Part shown: positions 1 through 9,333 of the stretch, in pieces | Layout of the letters: every line of letters starts with the position of its first letter | Position numbering within the stretch: the first letter of the stretch is position 1 | NCBI GenBank assembly: GCA_029778715.1 | Contig: JAKOPT010000019.1 | Coordinates: 1-64,000, forward strand | Origin: Actinomycetes bacterium | Lineage (GTDB): Bacteria > Actinomycetota > Actinomycetes > Actinomycetales > Dermatophilaceae | Direction: 5' to 3' | Length of the DNA stretch: 64,000 bases | Program-made: the position numbers and the translations under genes | The notes under the pieces: model-generated | The model's input: the letters and a program-made list of their open reading frames with translations, nothing else | Databases searched by the model: none | What the model was told of the DNA's origin: nothing

Positions 1-2
1 CG

Positions 3-140
3 CCAGAAGGGGCAAAGACATTGCGTCACTTCTTGGATCAGTGCGAGACGTACCCAAGAGCTATCGACCCCACAACTCCGGAGCAGACGGTTGCTAGCAT
101 CGAAGCACGAGTCTATGGCATAGACCGCGATGACAGCTAG
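3..140 (+). CDS. 3' end of an unidentified gene (partial)
   Basis: Frame 3 is open from the window edge to a TAG at 138-140 and reads PEGAKTLRHFLDQCETYPRA... ending GIDRDDS. The composition looks like real protein (mixed polar and acidic residues, no low complexity), whereas the other two forward frames read less plausibly. Only about 45 codons are visible, too few to name a family. It belongs to the AT-richer, Saccharibacteria-like piece and would lie just upstream of the lipoprotein gene, which has its own promoter. Confidence 0.45.
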   Translation, partial: PEGAKTLRHFLDQCETYPRAIDPTTPEQTVASIEARVYGIDRDDS

Positions 141-160
141 CCGCAAAAACAGTAAACTAG

Positions 161-189
161 TTGACAATTTCAACCATATACTGTATAAT
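161..189 (+). promoter_or_regulatory. Consensus sigma70-type promoter
   Basis: TTGACA at 161-166 and TATAAT at 184-189 are separated by exactly 17 bp, a perfect match to the housekeeping consensus. It lies 64 bp upstream of the ATG at 253 and inside the ORF-track ORF that starts at 130, which argues that the 130 start is wrong. This promoter style is foreign to the GC-rich remainder of the window. Confidence 0.8.
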
Positions 190-252
190 GTGAATCATAC
201 GCTACGTTTAACTTTAATAAATGGTGGGCGTACAAAGGAGATTGAATCTATC

Positions 253-1137
253 ATGACAAGTAAAAACATCGATCGCAAAACTCCTCACTGGGTCAAGTTG
301 ACTGCTGAGGCTGTCATTTTTCTTGGCGCTACTGGAGTTACAGCAGCGTGCAGCAAAAGTATTGGTGACACGCCGCCGCCCGCGACGACTTCAGCTAGCG
401 CCGAACTAACACCGGGTCGAAGTCCCAGTGCATCAAACTCAGCGCACGAGACGATTGTTCCCCTCAGCCCAGAAATACAAGCGGTAGCAAACTCGCTTAG
501 CCCTGATAAGCTCGCGGTTATGTCAAGAGAAGAACTGGTAGATGCGTTCGCAATCAAGATCGAGAGCTTAGACAAGGCAAATATTCAGAAGAGTTATCTT
601 GAAAACTTTGAGGTGCGTGTCAATGCGCTCTTCAATGCCGCAATGACCGAAAAGGGTAATAACTGGAATCCAAAAACTGAAGATAGCAATGCTTTTACTG
701 AAAGAAATTCTGATAGGTATGCGCCTGCTGTCAATGTGCTTTTCGGAAAACCAGTTGACACGCCGCTAGAATATTCAGATTCAGCATACACAACAGGCTA
801 TGCTCGTTACTATTTATTGCATAACTTTGCGACTTCTGGCGGTAAGTTACCTGCAGAATACTCACGAACATCCACGATTCTACCCGACAGCATTCAAACT
901 ACTAAAAGTGGAGACGGAGTAGGTCAGCCATTTAGTGTCAGTTTCACGATACATGTCATCGATACGCACGATATGAGTGCCGCGATCACAAAAGCAATTG
1001 GTAATAACCCGTTAGCTATTCAGGCAGAACAAGAATATAAGACTGAATTCTTTGACGTAAAGGTGGATGAAAAGGGATATATGGCTCCTACCTCCTTTAA
1101 AGAAGCCCTTATAAAATCCAATCTGCCCAGCAACTAA
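253..1137 (+). CDS. Putative secreted lipoprotein, Saccharibacteria-like
   Basis: 294-residue protein of unknown function. I place the start at ATG 253 rather than 130 because a perfect promoter lies at 161-189 and AAAGGAG sits at 234-240, about 12 nt before ATG 253. The N-terminus has basic residues, a hydrophobic stretch (VIFLGATGVTAAC) and then Cys, matching a lipoprotein signal with a slightly relaxed lipobox. A Thr/Ser/Pro-rich linker follows, as expected outside the membrane, then a mixed soluble domain with no motif I recognise. Codons are A/T-ending, unlike everything after 2985. It precedes a multi-spanning membrane protein, so the two may serve one envelope structure; that is inference from position only. 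Confidence 0.7.
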   Translation: MTSKNIDRKTPHWVKLTAEAVIFLGATGVTAACSKSIGDTPPPATTSASAELTPGRSPSASNSAHETIVPLSPEIQAVANSLSPDKLAVMSREELVDAFAIKIESLDKANIQKSYLENFEVRVNALFNAAMTEKGNNWNPKTEDSNAFTERNSDRYAPAVNVLFGKPVDTPLEYSDSAYTTGYARYYLLHNFATSGGKLPAEYSRTSTILPDSIQTTKSGDGVGQPFSVSFTIHVIDTHDMSAAITKAIGNNPLAIQAEQEYKTEFFDVKVDEKGYMAPTSFKEALIKSNLPSN

Positions 1138-1190
1138 TCCTAAGAACTAATCTCTAGCGCGATGAACTTAAATCGCTTATACTTATACGT

Positions 1191-2985
1191 ATGCGCGCCT
1201 TGGTTCATAGAGCAGCTCTATTTCTACTAGCATCTTGTCTTGTTGTCAGTACGCTAATACTAGGTAATTCGCCAGCCCTAGCACTTAGTATGGACAATCC
1301 TTCTGATGCCGTTAAGTCATACCAGTATTATTATGCTGTAGCAAAATGCATAATGCCAAACTACCCTGCATCCGATGTTGCATCTGGGAAAATTGGAGAT
1401 AGTAGGGTATTTAAGGTAGGGCATCTGATTGATCGAGGCGACGGTGAGCAAGAGTGCAATACAATCATGCCAGCAGCAATAAAATTTTGGGGCTATGCGA
1501 GTCTAGGTGATGCACTAAAAGACTGGGGATATTCTCAGCCTACGACTACAAATACCTTCTGGTCAAACTCATCGCCAGCAAGCGGAACACTTAGTGCAAT
1601 ACGAAAAAAGATATATAACAATAGCAATCCGTCACTAAACGACGCTCAGCTCTACGAGCTTTACTACAACTCTTTTATGAGTGGATGCAAGGCCACTGGA
1701 GGCATTAGCTACGACAGTGCTGACGCAGGTGTTCGTACTGCAGCTGAGAGTGGGTCGGGGAAATATGTTATAACCACAATCGTAACAGGAAGTCCGCCAG
1801 CTCAGCAAAAGATGATATATACGGTTGATGACCCAGGCGCAGCAATTAGCCTTGTTGAAGATGGTGCAGCAATTAGCAGTAGTCGAGAGTGTAGGACTCT
1901 AGCAAACTTTATAACCGAAAAAGCTCCGGCATATATGACCTGGGCAATAGCCAATGAAGGTTTATATGCAGGCTCCTCTACTGCAACAGGAGTAGGCGGG
2001 TCTGAAGCTGCTAGCGGCGAAAAAGGCAAATCCACATGCAACGTAGACGGTATCGGCTGGACAGTGTGTCCTGTCATGAACTTTCTCGGTGGACTGATGG
2101 ATAAAATGGTAGCCTACCTCGGCGATACGTTCCTGAAGACCAATTCAGACCTAGTGAAGGCCGATGACTCAAATGGAACTTACGTTGCCTGGAAAATATT
2201 TAGAAACTATGCAAATATCGCCTTTATTATAGCGTTTTTGTTCGTGATTTACTCACAGATCACTGGAGCTGGCGCAAGCAATTATGGCCTAAAACGCATG
2301 CTGCCTAGACTGATAGTTTCAGCAATTCTGGTAAACATGTCGTTCATCATTTGTCAGCTTGCCGTTGATATAAGTAATGCTCTCGGCTTTGGGGTGACCG
2401 GCCTCTTTCAGGGCGTAATCTCAGAAGTAGGCAAAAGCTCAAATCTCGCAGGCACCGATAGCGGCAGCGCCTGGGCTGATGCTATAGGAGGTGCTAATGG
2501 TGTGCTTGTAGCCGGTGTAGGGGTAGCACTTGCCCTAGCGCTCGGTATCCTCATACCCGCACTTGTCGCGGTGTTGTTGGTCGTTGTTATTCTTTTGGCT
2601 CGTCAGGCTATTATCGTACTTCTCATTGTCGCCGCGCCTCTGGCTTTTGTCGCCTACCTCCTGCCAAATACTGAAGATTGGTTCAAAAAATGGTACAAGA
2701 TGTTCTTCAACCTCCTCATGGTATTCCCGATAATCGCAGGAGTATTTGGCGCAAGTAAACTTGCAGCCATGATAATCAATACAATCGGTGTCACGCAGGA
2801 TGATGGATCCCTCAAGCTTATGGCGTTGGGTATCACGGTTATTCCATTCTTTGTCGTACCAGGTCTACTGAAAGGAGCTATGGCTGCTACAGGCGCCCTC
2901 GGCGCAAAATTACAAGGTTACGGCGATAGAGCGACTGGCAATATGGGTTCGAAAGCGAAGGACAACTACAAAAACTCAGACTTCG
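1191..2985 (+). CDS. TrbL/VirB6-like polytopic membrane protein, truncated at contig junction
   Basis: The ORF formally runs to 3194, but only about the first 598 codons belong to it; after KDNYKNSDFA the frame passes into GC-rich DNA and reads arginine-rich nonsense. Visible: an N-terminal signal peptide ending near ALALS; an exported domain of about 270 residues with several Cys; then at least five membrane spans, including a long pair around residues 440-500 (LALALGILIPALVAVLLVV). This plan resembles TrbL/VirB6-type type IV secretion components common in Saccharibacteria, an assignment from architecture, not a recognised motif. No Shine-Dalgarno is seen; TATACT at 1178-1183 lies 7 nt before the ATG, which would give a leaderless message. 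The preceding lipoprotein gene ends 53 bp upstream. Confidence 0.6.
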
Positions 2986-2995
2986 CAGTCTCCCG
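2975..2995. other. Probable chimeric junction between two genomes
   Basis: GC content, codon use and gene identity all change within about 20 bp. The plus-strand membrane-protein frame becomes nonsense going right, and the minus-strand FAD-oxidoreductase frame becomes nonsense (KSEFL stop) going left, so both genes are cut at the same place. No repeat, IS end or integrase is visible here. The exact base cannot be fixed by eye. Confidence 0.8.
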
Positions 2996-3313
2996 CAGCG
3001 TCCCCAAGAACCGCACCGTGGCCTCGCGTCCATGCCGCGCCGCGATCGTCTCCGGCGCCACCGGCCACAGCGCCGACACCCAGCCGCCGTTGCGACCGCT
3101 CGCCCCGAACCCGACGCAGCGGGCCTCGAGCACGACAACCCGCAGGTCCGGGGCGTGGCGCAGGAGGTGGTATGCCGTCCACAGCCCGGTGTAGCCGCCG
3201 CCGACGACGAGGACATCGGCGCGGCCAGGCCCCAGGGCTGCCAACGACGAGGCGGCCGGCCCGGCGGGGCCGGGGCGCGGGTCCTCGTCCCACCACAGCG
3301 GGAAGGTGGACAC
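2986..3313 (-). CDS. FAD-dependent amine oxidoreductase, N-terminal part only
   Basis: N-terminal ~109 residues of a DAO/PuuB-type FAD oxidoreductase. The start is GTG at 3313-3311, 2 nt after the stop of the upstream aminotransferase. Visible: WWDEDP near the N-terminus, the Rossmann FAD motif VVGGGYTG at about residues 36-43, an acidic strand end (VVLEAR), and SGRNGGWVS, typical of gamma-glutamylputrescine-oxidase relatives. The rest of an expected ~450-residue enzyme is lost at the junction near 2985. Its place in a putrescine locus suggests oxidative deamination of a polyamine or its conjugate; substrate is inference. Confidence 0.75.
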
Positions 3314-3315
3314 GG

Positions 3316-4755
3316 TCAGAGGTGGTTCTCGGCCTCGACGAGGACGCCGCGCAACCGGGAGGCGATGTCCTCGAACTCGGCCGGCCCGACGGTGAGCGGC
3401 GGCGCCAACTGGATGACCGGGTCGCCGCGGTCGTCGGCGCGACAGTAGATGCCGGCGTCGAAAAGCGCCTTGGACAAGAAGCCGCGGAGCAGCCGCTCGC
3501 ACTCGTCGTGGTCGAACGTCTCCCGGGTCGCCTTGTCCTTGACCAGTTCGATGCCGTAGAAGAAGCCGGCGCCGCGGACGTCACCGACGAGCGAAAGGTC
3601 ACGCAGCCCGTCGAGGGCGGCGCGGAAGACCGGGGCGTTGGCCTTGACGTGGTCGGTGAGGCCCTCGCGCTCGAAGATGTCGAGGTTGGCCATCGCCGCC
3701 GCGCAGGACACCGGGTGTCCCCCCCAGGTGTAGCCGTGCGGGAAATAGGTCAGCCCGGACTTGAACGGCTCGAACAACCGGTCCGAGGCCACCATGAGCC
3801 CCAAGGGCGCGTAGCCCGAGGTGATGCCCTTCGCGGTCGTGATGATGTCGGGGACATAGCCGAAGTCGTCGCAGGCGAAGATTGACCCGATGCGGCCGAA
3901 GGCGCAGATCGTCTCGTCGGAGACAAGGAGCACGTCGTACTCGTCGCAAATCTCGCGGACCCGCTCGAAGTAACCCGGGGGCGGCGGGAAGCAGCCGCCG
4001 GAGTTCTGCACCGGCTCCAGGAACACCGCGGCGACGGTCTCGGGCCCCTCGAACTCGATGGCCTCGGCGATCCGGTCCGCGGCCCACCGCCCGAACGCCT
4101 TCTCGTCGTTTTGGAGGTGCTCGGGAGCCCGGTAGAAATTAGTGTTCGGCACCTTGTGGGCGCCGGGCACGAGCGGCTCGAACGGCGCCCGCGCCGGGGG
4201 TATGCCGGTGAGCGACAAGGCGCCATGGGGTGTCCCGTGGTAGGCGATCGAGCGGGAGATCACCTTGTGCTTGGTCGGCTTGCCGGTGAGCTTGAAGTAC
4301 TGCTTGGCCAGTTTCCACGCCGACTCGACGGCCTCGCCACCGCCGGTGGTGAAGAAGACCCGGTTGAGGTCACCAGGGGCGAGGAAGGCGAGGCGCTCGG
4401 CCAGTTCGATGGCCCGCGGGTGGGCGTACGACCACAGCGGGAAGTAGGCCAACTCGCGCGCCTGCGCCGCCATTGCCTCGGCGATCTCGGTGCGCCCGTG
4501 GCCGACCTGGGTGACGAACAGCCCGGCGAGCCCGTCGATGTACTCCCGGCCTCGGTCGTCCCAGATCCGGTGACCCTCACCACGGACGATGATCGGCACC
4601 GAGTGGCCCAGGCCCCCGTCCCCGTGGTCCTCGAACACCGAATGCCGGGTGAAGTGCATCCACAGGTGGTCGCGGGCAGCCTCGGCCAGCAAGGTGCCGC
4701 GCGGCGTGTGGACATCGGAGGCCGGTTCCCAGATCTCTTCGGGATGGATGCTCAT
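3316..4755 (-). CDS. Class III (omega) aminotransferase, probably for putrescine/diamines
   Basis: 479-residue fold-type I PLP enzyme that would move an amino group from a diamine to pyruvate or 2-oxoglutarate. Visible: TGGGEAVESAWKLA (cofactor phosphate region), SRSIAYHG, the acidic pair in LVSDETICAFGR that contacts the PLP ring, and TTAKGITSGY with the Schiff-base lysine. Length is normal for the family. The start ATG overlaps the lrp stop as ATGA, and a FAD oxidase begins 2 nt downstream, so all three form one operon divergent from the aldehyde dehydrogenase. In actinobacteria such genes accompany Pot transporters and gamma-aminobutyraldehyde dehydrogenase, hence the diamine assignment; a beta-alanine or other omega-amino substrate is possible. 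Confidence 0.85.
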   Translation of the reverse strand: MSIHPEEIWEPASDVHTPRGTLLAEAARDHLWMHFTRHSVFEDHGDGGLGHSVPIIVRGEGHRIWDDRGREYIDGLAGLFVTQVGHGRTEIAEAMAAQARELAYFPLWSYAHPRAIELAERLAFLAPGDLNRVFFTTGGGEAVESAWKLAKQYFKLTGKPTKHKVISRSIAYHGTPHGALSLTGIPPARAPFEPLVPGAHKVPNTNFYRAPEHLQNDEKAFGRWAADRIAEAIEFEGPETVAAVFLEPVQNSGGCFPPPPGYFERVREICDEYDVLLVSDETICAFGRIGSIFACDDFGYVPDIITTAKGITSGYAPLGLMVASDRLFEPFKSGLTYFPHGYTWGGHPVSCAAAMANLDIFEREGLTDHVKANAPVFRAALDGLRDLSLVGDVRGAGFFYGIELVKDKATRETFDHDECERLLRGFLSKALFDAGIYCRADDRGDPVIQLAPPLTVGPAEFEDIASRLRGVLVEAENHL

Positions 4756-5246
4756 CGTGTTCCCCAGTCATAGTGCTGTTTGTTGAGTTTGAGATAGACG
4801 AAGGTCTCGGTGGACACCACGCCCTCGATGGGGCGGATGCGGTGGGTCAGCACCTCCAGGAGGTGGTCATCGTCCTCGCAGACGACCTCGCAGAGGAGGT
4901 CGAAACTGCCCGCGGTCGTCACGGCATACGCCACCTCGGGGATCGCGGTGACGGCCGCGCCGACCACCCCGAGATCGCCACGGGTGCGGATGCCGATCAT
5001 CGCCTGCCGCCTGAATCCCACCTGCAACGGGTCGGTAACGGCGACGATCTGCATGACCCCGAGATCGATGAGACGCTGGACCCGCTGGCGCACCGCCGCC
5101 TCGGAGAGGCCGACCTCCTTGGCGATCGCGGCATACGAGGCGCGCCCGTCGACCTGGAGCAGTTCCACGATGCGTTTGGCGGCATCGTCCAGTCGCGGCG
5201 ACTGGCGGTCGCGGCGGGTGCTCGGAGGCGGGCTCATGGGGGGCAT
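4752..5246 (-). CDS. Lrp/AsnC family transcriptional regulator
   Basis: 164 residues. After a Pro/Arg-rich N-terminal tail, LDDAAKRIVELLQVDGRASYAAIAKEVGLSEAAVRQRV is the classic AsnC-type helix-turn-helix (about residues 20-60), followed by the RAM ligand-binding alpha/beta domain with IGIRTRGD and the Gly-rich TTAGSFDLLCEV turn. Family members bind DNA as dimers of dimers and respond to amino acids. It is transcribed divergently from the aldehyde dehydrogenase, and a perfect 15-bp palindrome (5345-5359) lies between them, so autoregulation and control of the putrescine operon is the natural model. The stop overlaps the aminotransferase start by ATGA. The ORF-track ATG is used; a second ATG 9 nt downstream is equally possible. 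Confidence 0.9.
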   Translation of the reverse strand: MPPMSPPPSTRRDRQSPRLDDAAKRIVELLQVDGRASYAAIAKEVGLSEAAVRQRVQRLIDLGVMQIVAVTDPLQVGFRRQAMIGIRTRGDLGVVGAAVTAIPEVAYAVTTAGSFDLLCEVVCEDDDHLLEVLTHRIRPIEGVVSTETFVYLKLNKQHYDWGTR

Positions 5247-5344
5247 CGTGCCGCGGATTAGCGACTCCTGGCAAGGATTGACGATGGAATCGGTGCTGAC
5301 ACAGACGCAATGCCTCGGAATGCGCAGGAAATCTGGACCATGTC

Positions 5345-5359
5345 TGGTGTGTCACACCA
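5345..5359. promoter_or_regulatory. Perfect 15-bp palindrome, candidate operator
   Basis: TGGTGTG-T-CACACCA is perfectly symmetric and lies in the 160-bp divergent space between lrp and the aldehyde dehydrogenase, 9 bp upstream of a TAGAGT -10-like box (5369-5374). Length, symmetry and position fit a dimeric regulator such as the adjacent Lrp; a GntR-type factor encoded elsewhere cannot be excluded. Confidence 0.6.
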
Positions 5360-5406
5360 ACTCGTGACTAGAGTGCGCACAACCCCCACCCACGGCGAAG
5401 GAGAGG

Positions 5407-6858
5407 ATGACCGTGTCGAGCACCCGCGTGCTGCGCAACTTCATCGGAGGCGAGTATGTCGATGCTCGCTCCGACGCAACTCAGGAGATCATCAACCCGG
5501 CCACCGGAGGGGTGGTCGCCCAGGCCCCCGTGAGCGGTGCTGAGGACATCGATGCCGCGTATGCCGCGGCGAGCGACGCGTTCGCCGAGTGGGGTCGCAC
5601 CCCGCCCAAGGTGCGCCAGGCGGCCCTTCTCGGGATCGCCTCGGCCATCGAGGCCCGGGCTGAGGAGTTCGTCGCTCTCGAAGCCGAAAACACCGGCAAG
5701 CCGCATGCCCTCACCCGCAGTGAGGAAATGCCGCCCATGATCGACCAGATCCGGTTCTTCGCCGGAGCCGCGCGCGTCCTCGAGGGCCGCGCCGCCGCCG
5801 AGTACATGCCCGGCCACACCTCGTGGATCCGGCGCGAGCCGATCGGGGTCATCGGGCAGGTCACGCCGTGGAACTACCCGATGATGATGGCGACCTGGAA
5901 GTTCGCCCCGGCCATCGCCGCCGGCAACACCATCGTCCTCAAGCCGAGCGACACGACCCCGGAGACGACCCTGCTGCTCGCCGAGATCGCCAGCGAGTTC
6001 CTCCCCGCAGGTGTCTTCAACGTCGTCACCGGTGACCGCGACACCGGCCGGATGGTCGTCGAACACCCGACCCCGGGCATGGTCGCCATCACCGGATCGG
6101 TGCGCGCCGGCGCCGAGGTGGCCGCGAGTGCCGCGCCGGGCATCAAGCGGGTCCACCTCGAACTCGGCGGCAAGGCCCCGGTCGTCGTCTTCGGTGACGC
6201 CGACCTCGACGCCGCGGTCGAGGGCATCGCCATCGCCGGCTACTTCAACGCCGGTCAGGATTGCACCGCCGCTACCCGGGTCCTTGTCGAGGCCAGCGCC
6301 TACGACGACTTCGTCGCCGCCATCGCGGCATACGCCAAGAACGAGGCCAAGGTCGGCCTGCCCGACGACGAGGACGCCCTCTTCGGCCCGGTCAACAACG
6401 CCAACCAGCTCGCCCGGGTCACCGGCTTCCTCGACCGGGTGCCCGGCCACGCGACCATCGCCGCCGGCGGGGTGCGCGCCACGGCCCTGGGCGACGGCTA
6501 CTTCATCGAGCCGACCATCGTCGCGGGCCTGCGCCAGGACGACGAGATGATCCAGAACGAGATCTTCGGCCCGGTCATCACCGTCCAGAAGTTCGACGAC
6601 GAGGCCGAGGCGCTGCGCTTCGCCAACGGCGTCGACTACGGGCTCGCCTCCTCGGTGTGGACCAAGGACTTCGGGCGGGCCATGCGGATGAGCGCGGCCC
6701 TCGACTTCGGGTGCGTCTGGCTCAACACGCACATCCCGATCGTCGCCGAAATGCCGCACGGCGGGTTCAAGCGGTCCGGCTACGGCAAGGACTTGTCGAT
6801 GTACGGGTTCGAGGACTACACCCGCATCAAGCACGTCATGGCCAACATCGAGAGCTGA
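5407..6858 (+). CDS. Aldehyde dehydrogenase, probably gamma-aminobutyraldehyde dehydrogenase
   Basis: 483-residue NAD(P)-dependent aldehyde dehydrogenase. Visible: [13 protein letters not shown] (cofactor pocket), ITGSVRAG, the general-base Glu in LELGGKAP, and the catalytic Cys in NAGQDCTA. The C-terminal [31 protein letters not shown] is what I associate with 4-aminobutanal dehydrogenases (PatD/YdcW type), which oxidise the product of putrescine transamination to GABA. GGAGAGG directly abuts ATG 5407, so GTG 5413 (6-nt spacing) may be the real start, shortening the protein by two residues. First gene of the plus-strand run; the polyamine-binding protein gene starts 10 bp after its stop. Confidence 0.88.
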   Translation: MTVSSTRVLRNFIGGEYVDARSDATQEIINPATGGVVAQAPVSGAEDIDAAYAAASDAFAEWGRTPPKVRQAALLGIASAIEARAEEFVALEAENTGKPHALTRSEEMPPMIDQIRFFAGAARVLEGRAAAEYMPGHTSWIRREPIGVIGQVTPWNYPMMMATWKFAPAIAAGNTIVLKPSDTTPETTLLLAEIASEFLPAGVFNVVTGDRDTGRMVVEHPTPGMVAITGSVRAGAEVAASAAPGIKRVHLELGGKAPVVVFGDADLDAAVEGIAIAGYFNAGQDCTAATRVLVEASAYDDFVAAIAAYAKNEAKVGLPDDEDALFGPVNNANQLARVTGFLDRVPGHATIAAGGVRATALGDGYFIEPTIVAGLRQDDEMIQNEIFGPVITVQKFDDEAEALRFANGVDYGLASSVWTKDFGRAMRMSAALDFGCVWLNTHIPIVAEMPHGGFKRSGYGKDLSMYGFEDYTRIKHVMANIES

Positions 6859-6868
6859 GGAACGATAG

Positions 6869-8110
6869 ATGTCCGGTATGCCGTCCCGCCCGCTCCCGCG
6901 GGACCCGGCCGTTGCGCAGTTGGTCCGGGCCGCGTCAGCGGGTGGGTTCACGCGCCGCGCCCTGCTCGGCTTGGGCGCTGGGGGTGCGGCCGCGGCCGCC
7001 CTGGCTGCCTGTGCCCCCCCGGCGCCCCCGGCGGGGTCGAAGGCGCTGACCCTGCCCAAGGACGTGTCCGCGACCGACAAGGTGGTCCGCTGGGCCAACT
7101 GGACGGCATACCTGGACTATGACGAGAACACGAAGAAGTACCCGTCGCTGGAGAACTTCATCGCCAAGTCCGGCATCCAGGCGACCTACTCGGAGGACAT
7201 CGAGGACAACGACTCGTACTTCTCCAAGATCGCGCCCCAGTTGCGGGCCGGGCAGGACATCGGGCGGGACATCTTCACGTTCACCGACTGGATGGCCAAC
7301 CGGGTCATCCAGGCCCAGTTGTGCCAGCCGCTCGAACTGTTGCGGATGCCCAACGCCTCGCACCTGCTCAAGCCGCTCCAGGACGTGAGTTTCGACCCGG
7401 GCCGGGCCTACTCGCTCACCTGGCAGAGCGGGTTCGCCGGGATCGGCTACGACAAGTCCAAGGTCGGGCGCGAGTTGAAGTCGCTCGACGACCTCTGGGC
7501 CGACGACCTCAAGGGCAAGGTCGTGGTGCTCAGCGAGTTCCGCGACACCGTGGGGCTGCTCATGCTCCAGCAGGGCGTCGACATCTCCGGCGAGTGGACC
7601 AAGGACCAGTTCCAAAAGGCCGTCGATGCCGTCGACAAGCGCATCTCCGGCGGCAACATCCGCCGGGTCAAGGGCAACAGTTACCTGGAGGACCTCAAGT
7701 CCGGCAACGCGGTCGCGGGCATCGTGTGGAGTGGCGACATCTTCATCCTCCAGGGCGAGACCCAGAACAACAACTGGGAGTTCGTCATCCCCGAATCGGG
7801 TGGCACGTTGTGGTCGGACAACATGATGGTGCCGATCACCTCGACGCACCGGCGCAACGCCCAGGAGTTGATGAACTACTACTACCAGCCCGACGTGGCG
7901 GCGCAGGTCGCGGCCTTTGTCCACTACGTGTGCCCGGTGGCCGGTGCACAGCAGGAGATGGAGAAGATCGACCCGCAACTGGCGCAGTCGCCCTTCATCT
8001 TCCCCAGCGAGGACTACATCGCCAAGCACAACATCAAGGGCTTCCGGGCGTTGACCCCCCAGGAGGATCAGGATTACAGCGAGATCTGGGCAAAGGTGGT
8101 GGGCAACTGA
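6869..8110 (+). CDS. potD: Polyamine ABC transporter substrate-binding lipoprotein
   Basis: 413 residues. The N-terminus carries a Tat-like twin arginine (TRRALLGLGAGG) and a lipobox ending in LAACAPP, so the mature protein is probably a folded, Tat-exported lipoprotein. The body matches the PotD/PotF fold: VVRWANWTAYLD near the start of the mature domain, DIFTFTDWMANR, SLTWQSGFAGIGYD, and LWSDNMMVPI near the ligand cleft. It would capture putrescine or spermidine and deliver it to the PotBC channel. The start ATG lies inside one of the GTATGCC motifs. Its stop overlaps the ATPase gene start by 1 nt (TGATG), indicating tight coupling. Confidence 0.9.
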   Translation: MSGMPSRPLPRDPAVAQLVRAASAGGFTRRALLGLGAGGAAAAALAACAPPAPPAGSKALTLPKDVSATDKVVRWANWTAYLDYDENTKKYPSLENFIAKSGIQATYSEDIEDNDSYFSKIAPQLRAGQDIGRDIFTFTDWMANRVIQAQLCQPLELLRMPNASHLLKPLQDVSFDPGRAYSLTWQSGFAGIGYDKSKVGRELKSLDDLWADDLKGKVVVLSEFRDTVGLLMLQQGVDISGEWTKDQFQKAVDAVDKRISGGNIRRVKGNSYLEDLKSGNAVAGIVWSGDIFILQGETQNNNWEFVIPESGGTLWSDNMMVPITSTHRRNAQELMNYYYQPDVAAQVAAFVHYVCPVAGAQQEMEKIDPQLAQSPFIFPSEDYIAKHNIKGFRALTPQEDQDYSEIWAKVVGN

Positions 8111-9333
8111 TGGCCCTTTTCGGCGGTAAGACGGCCGGTTTCCGGGAGGCCAAGGGCGATCTGCGCATCGTCGAGGTGACCAAGTCCTTCGGCGACTTCA
8201 CGGCCGTCGACGATCTCAGTCTCGTCGTCCCGCGCGGTTCGTTCTTCGCTCTGCTCGGGCCCTCGGGCTGCGGCAAGACCACGACGTTGCGCATGGTGGC
8301 GGGTTTGGAAGAGGCCACCCACGGCCGCATCTTCATCGGGGACACCGACCTCACGGGGAGCCGACCCTACGAGCGTCCGGTCAACACCGTCTTCCAGAGC
8401 TACGCCCTGTTTCCGCACCTCACGGTGCGCGACAACGTCGCCTTCGGGCCCAAACGTCGGGGCCTGGCCAACGCGACCACGTTGGCCGACGAGGCGCTCG
8501 ACCTCGTGCAACTGCCCCATCTCGCCGACCGCAAGCCGGCCCAGTTGTCCGGTGGCCAGCAGCAACGGGTCGCCGTGGCGCGGGCCCTGGTCAACCGGCC
8601 CGAGGTGCTGCTCCTCGACGAGCCGCTCGGTGCCTTGGACCTGAAGTTGCGCCGCCAGATGCAGGTCGAACTCAAACGCATCCAAACCGAGGTGGGTTTG
8701 ACCTTCATCCACGTGACGCACGACCAGGAGGAGGCCATGACCATGGCCGACACGGTCGCCGTCATGAACCACGGCCGGATCGAACAGATGGGGGCCCCCG
8801 AGGCGCTCTACGACCTGCCCCTGACCGCTTTCGTCGCCAACTTCGTCGGCCAGTCCAACCTGGGCATGGGCCGCATCATCGACAGCGACGGCGACCACTA
8901 CGTCGCCGATGTCCAGGGCACGAGGGTGAGCATCCCCAAGGCCCGCTGTCAGGTCAGTTCCGGAGACGTCCTGTTCGGGGTGCGCCCGGAGAAGGTCAAG
9001 ATCGCCGTCAGCCGGGCCGAAGCGGGCCGCAACGACATACCGGCGACCGTCGTCGACGTCTCCTTCACCGGGGTGGCCACCCAGTACTTGGTGCGGGTCC
9101 CGAGCGGGGCGACGTGGAGCGTCTACGAGCAGAACCTCGACATCGACCCCATCGACCTCCACCCCGGTGACGAGGCGTGGCTCAGCTGGAAGCCCGGGCA
9201 CGCCTTCGGGGTGCCGGTCGACGAGAGCGCCATCAAGGTCGCCACCGACGCGCCGACGACGACGCCGACCGTCGCCGTCGGGCCGGTGACCGCGTCCTCC
9301 CAGGGTCCGATGGCCGGGGCCGACCCGCGATGA
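8110..9333 (+). CDS. potA: Polyamine ABC transporter ATP-binding protein
   Basis: 407-residue ATPase. Visible in order: Walker [11 protein letters not shown]-loop [10 protein letters not shown], signature [15 protein letters not shown], Walker [13 protein letters not shown] and switch His in VTHDQEEA; then a TOBE-type C-terminal domain beginning about residue 265 ([10 protein letters not shown]) and an unstructured Thr/Pro-rich tail. The layout is that of PotA/MalK-class importers. It overlaps potD by 1 nt and potB by 4 nt (ATGA), so stoichiometric expression within one operon is expected. Confidence 0.92.
   Translation: MALFGGKTAGFREAKGDLRIVEVTKSFGDFTAVDDLSLVVPRGSFFALLGPSGCGKTTTLRMVAGLEEATHGRIFIGDTDLTGSRPYERPVNTVFQSYALFPHLTVRDNVAFGPKRRGLANATTLADEALDLVQLPHLADRKPAQLSGGQQQRVAVARALVNRPEVLLLDEPLGALDLKLRRQMQVELKRIQTEVGLTFIHVTHDQEEAMTMADTVAVMNHGRIEQMGAPEALYDLPLTAFVANFVGQSNLGMGRIIDSDGDHYVADVQGTRVSIPKARCQVSSGDVLFGVRPEKVKIAVSRAEAGRNDIPATVVDVSFTGVATQYLVRVPSGATWSVYEQNLDIDPIDLHPGDEAWLSWKPGHAFGVPVDESAIKVATDAPTTTPTVAVGPVTASSQGPMAGADPR

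Noticed and set aside
130-252. N-terminal 41 residues of the 335-residue track ORF
   Set aside because: A consensus promoter and a Shine-Dalgarno lie inside this part; the signal peptide begins properly at 253.
1-2985. Horizontal transfer of a T4SS fragment into the actinobacterium
   Set aside because: No integrase, att site or IS at the junction and two genes truncated mid-domain; assembly chimera is simpler.
2985-3194. C-terminal extension of the TrbL-like protein to residue 667
   Set aside because: The sequence after the junction is antisense to a FAD oxidoreductase and reads as Arg/Pro-rich nonsense.
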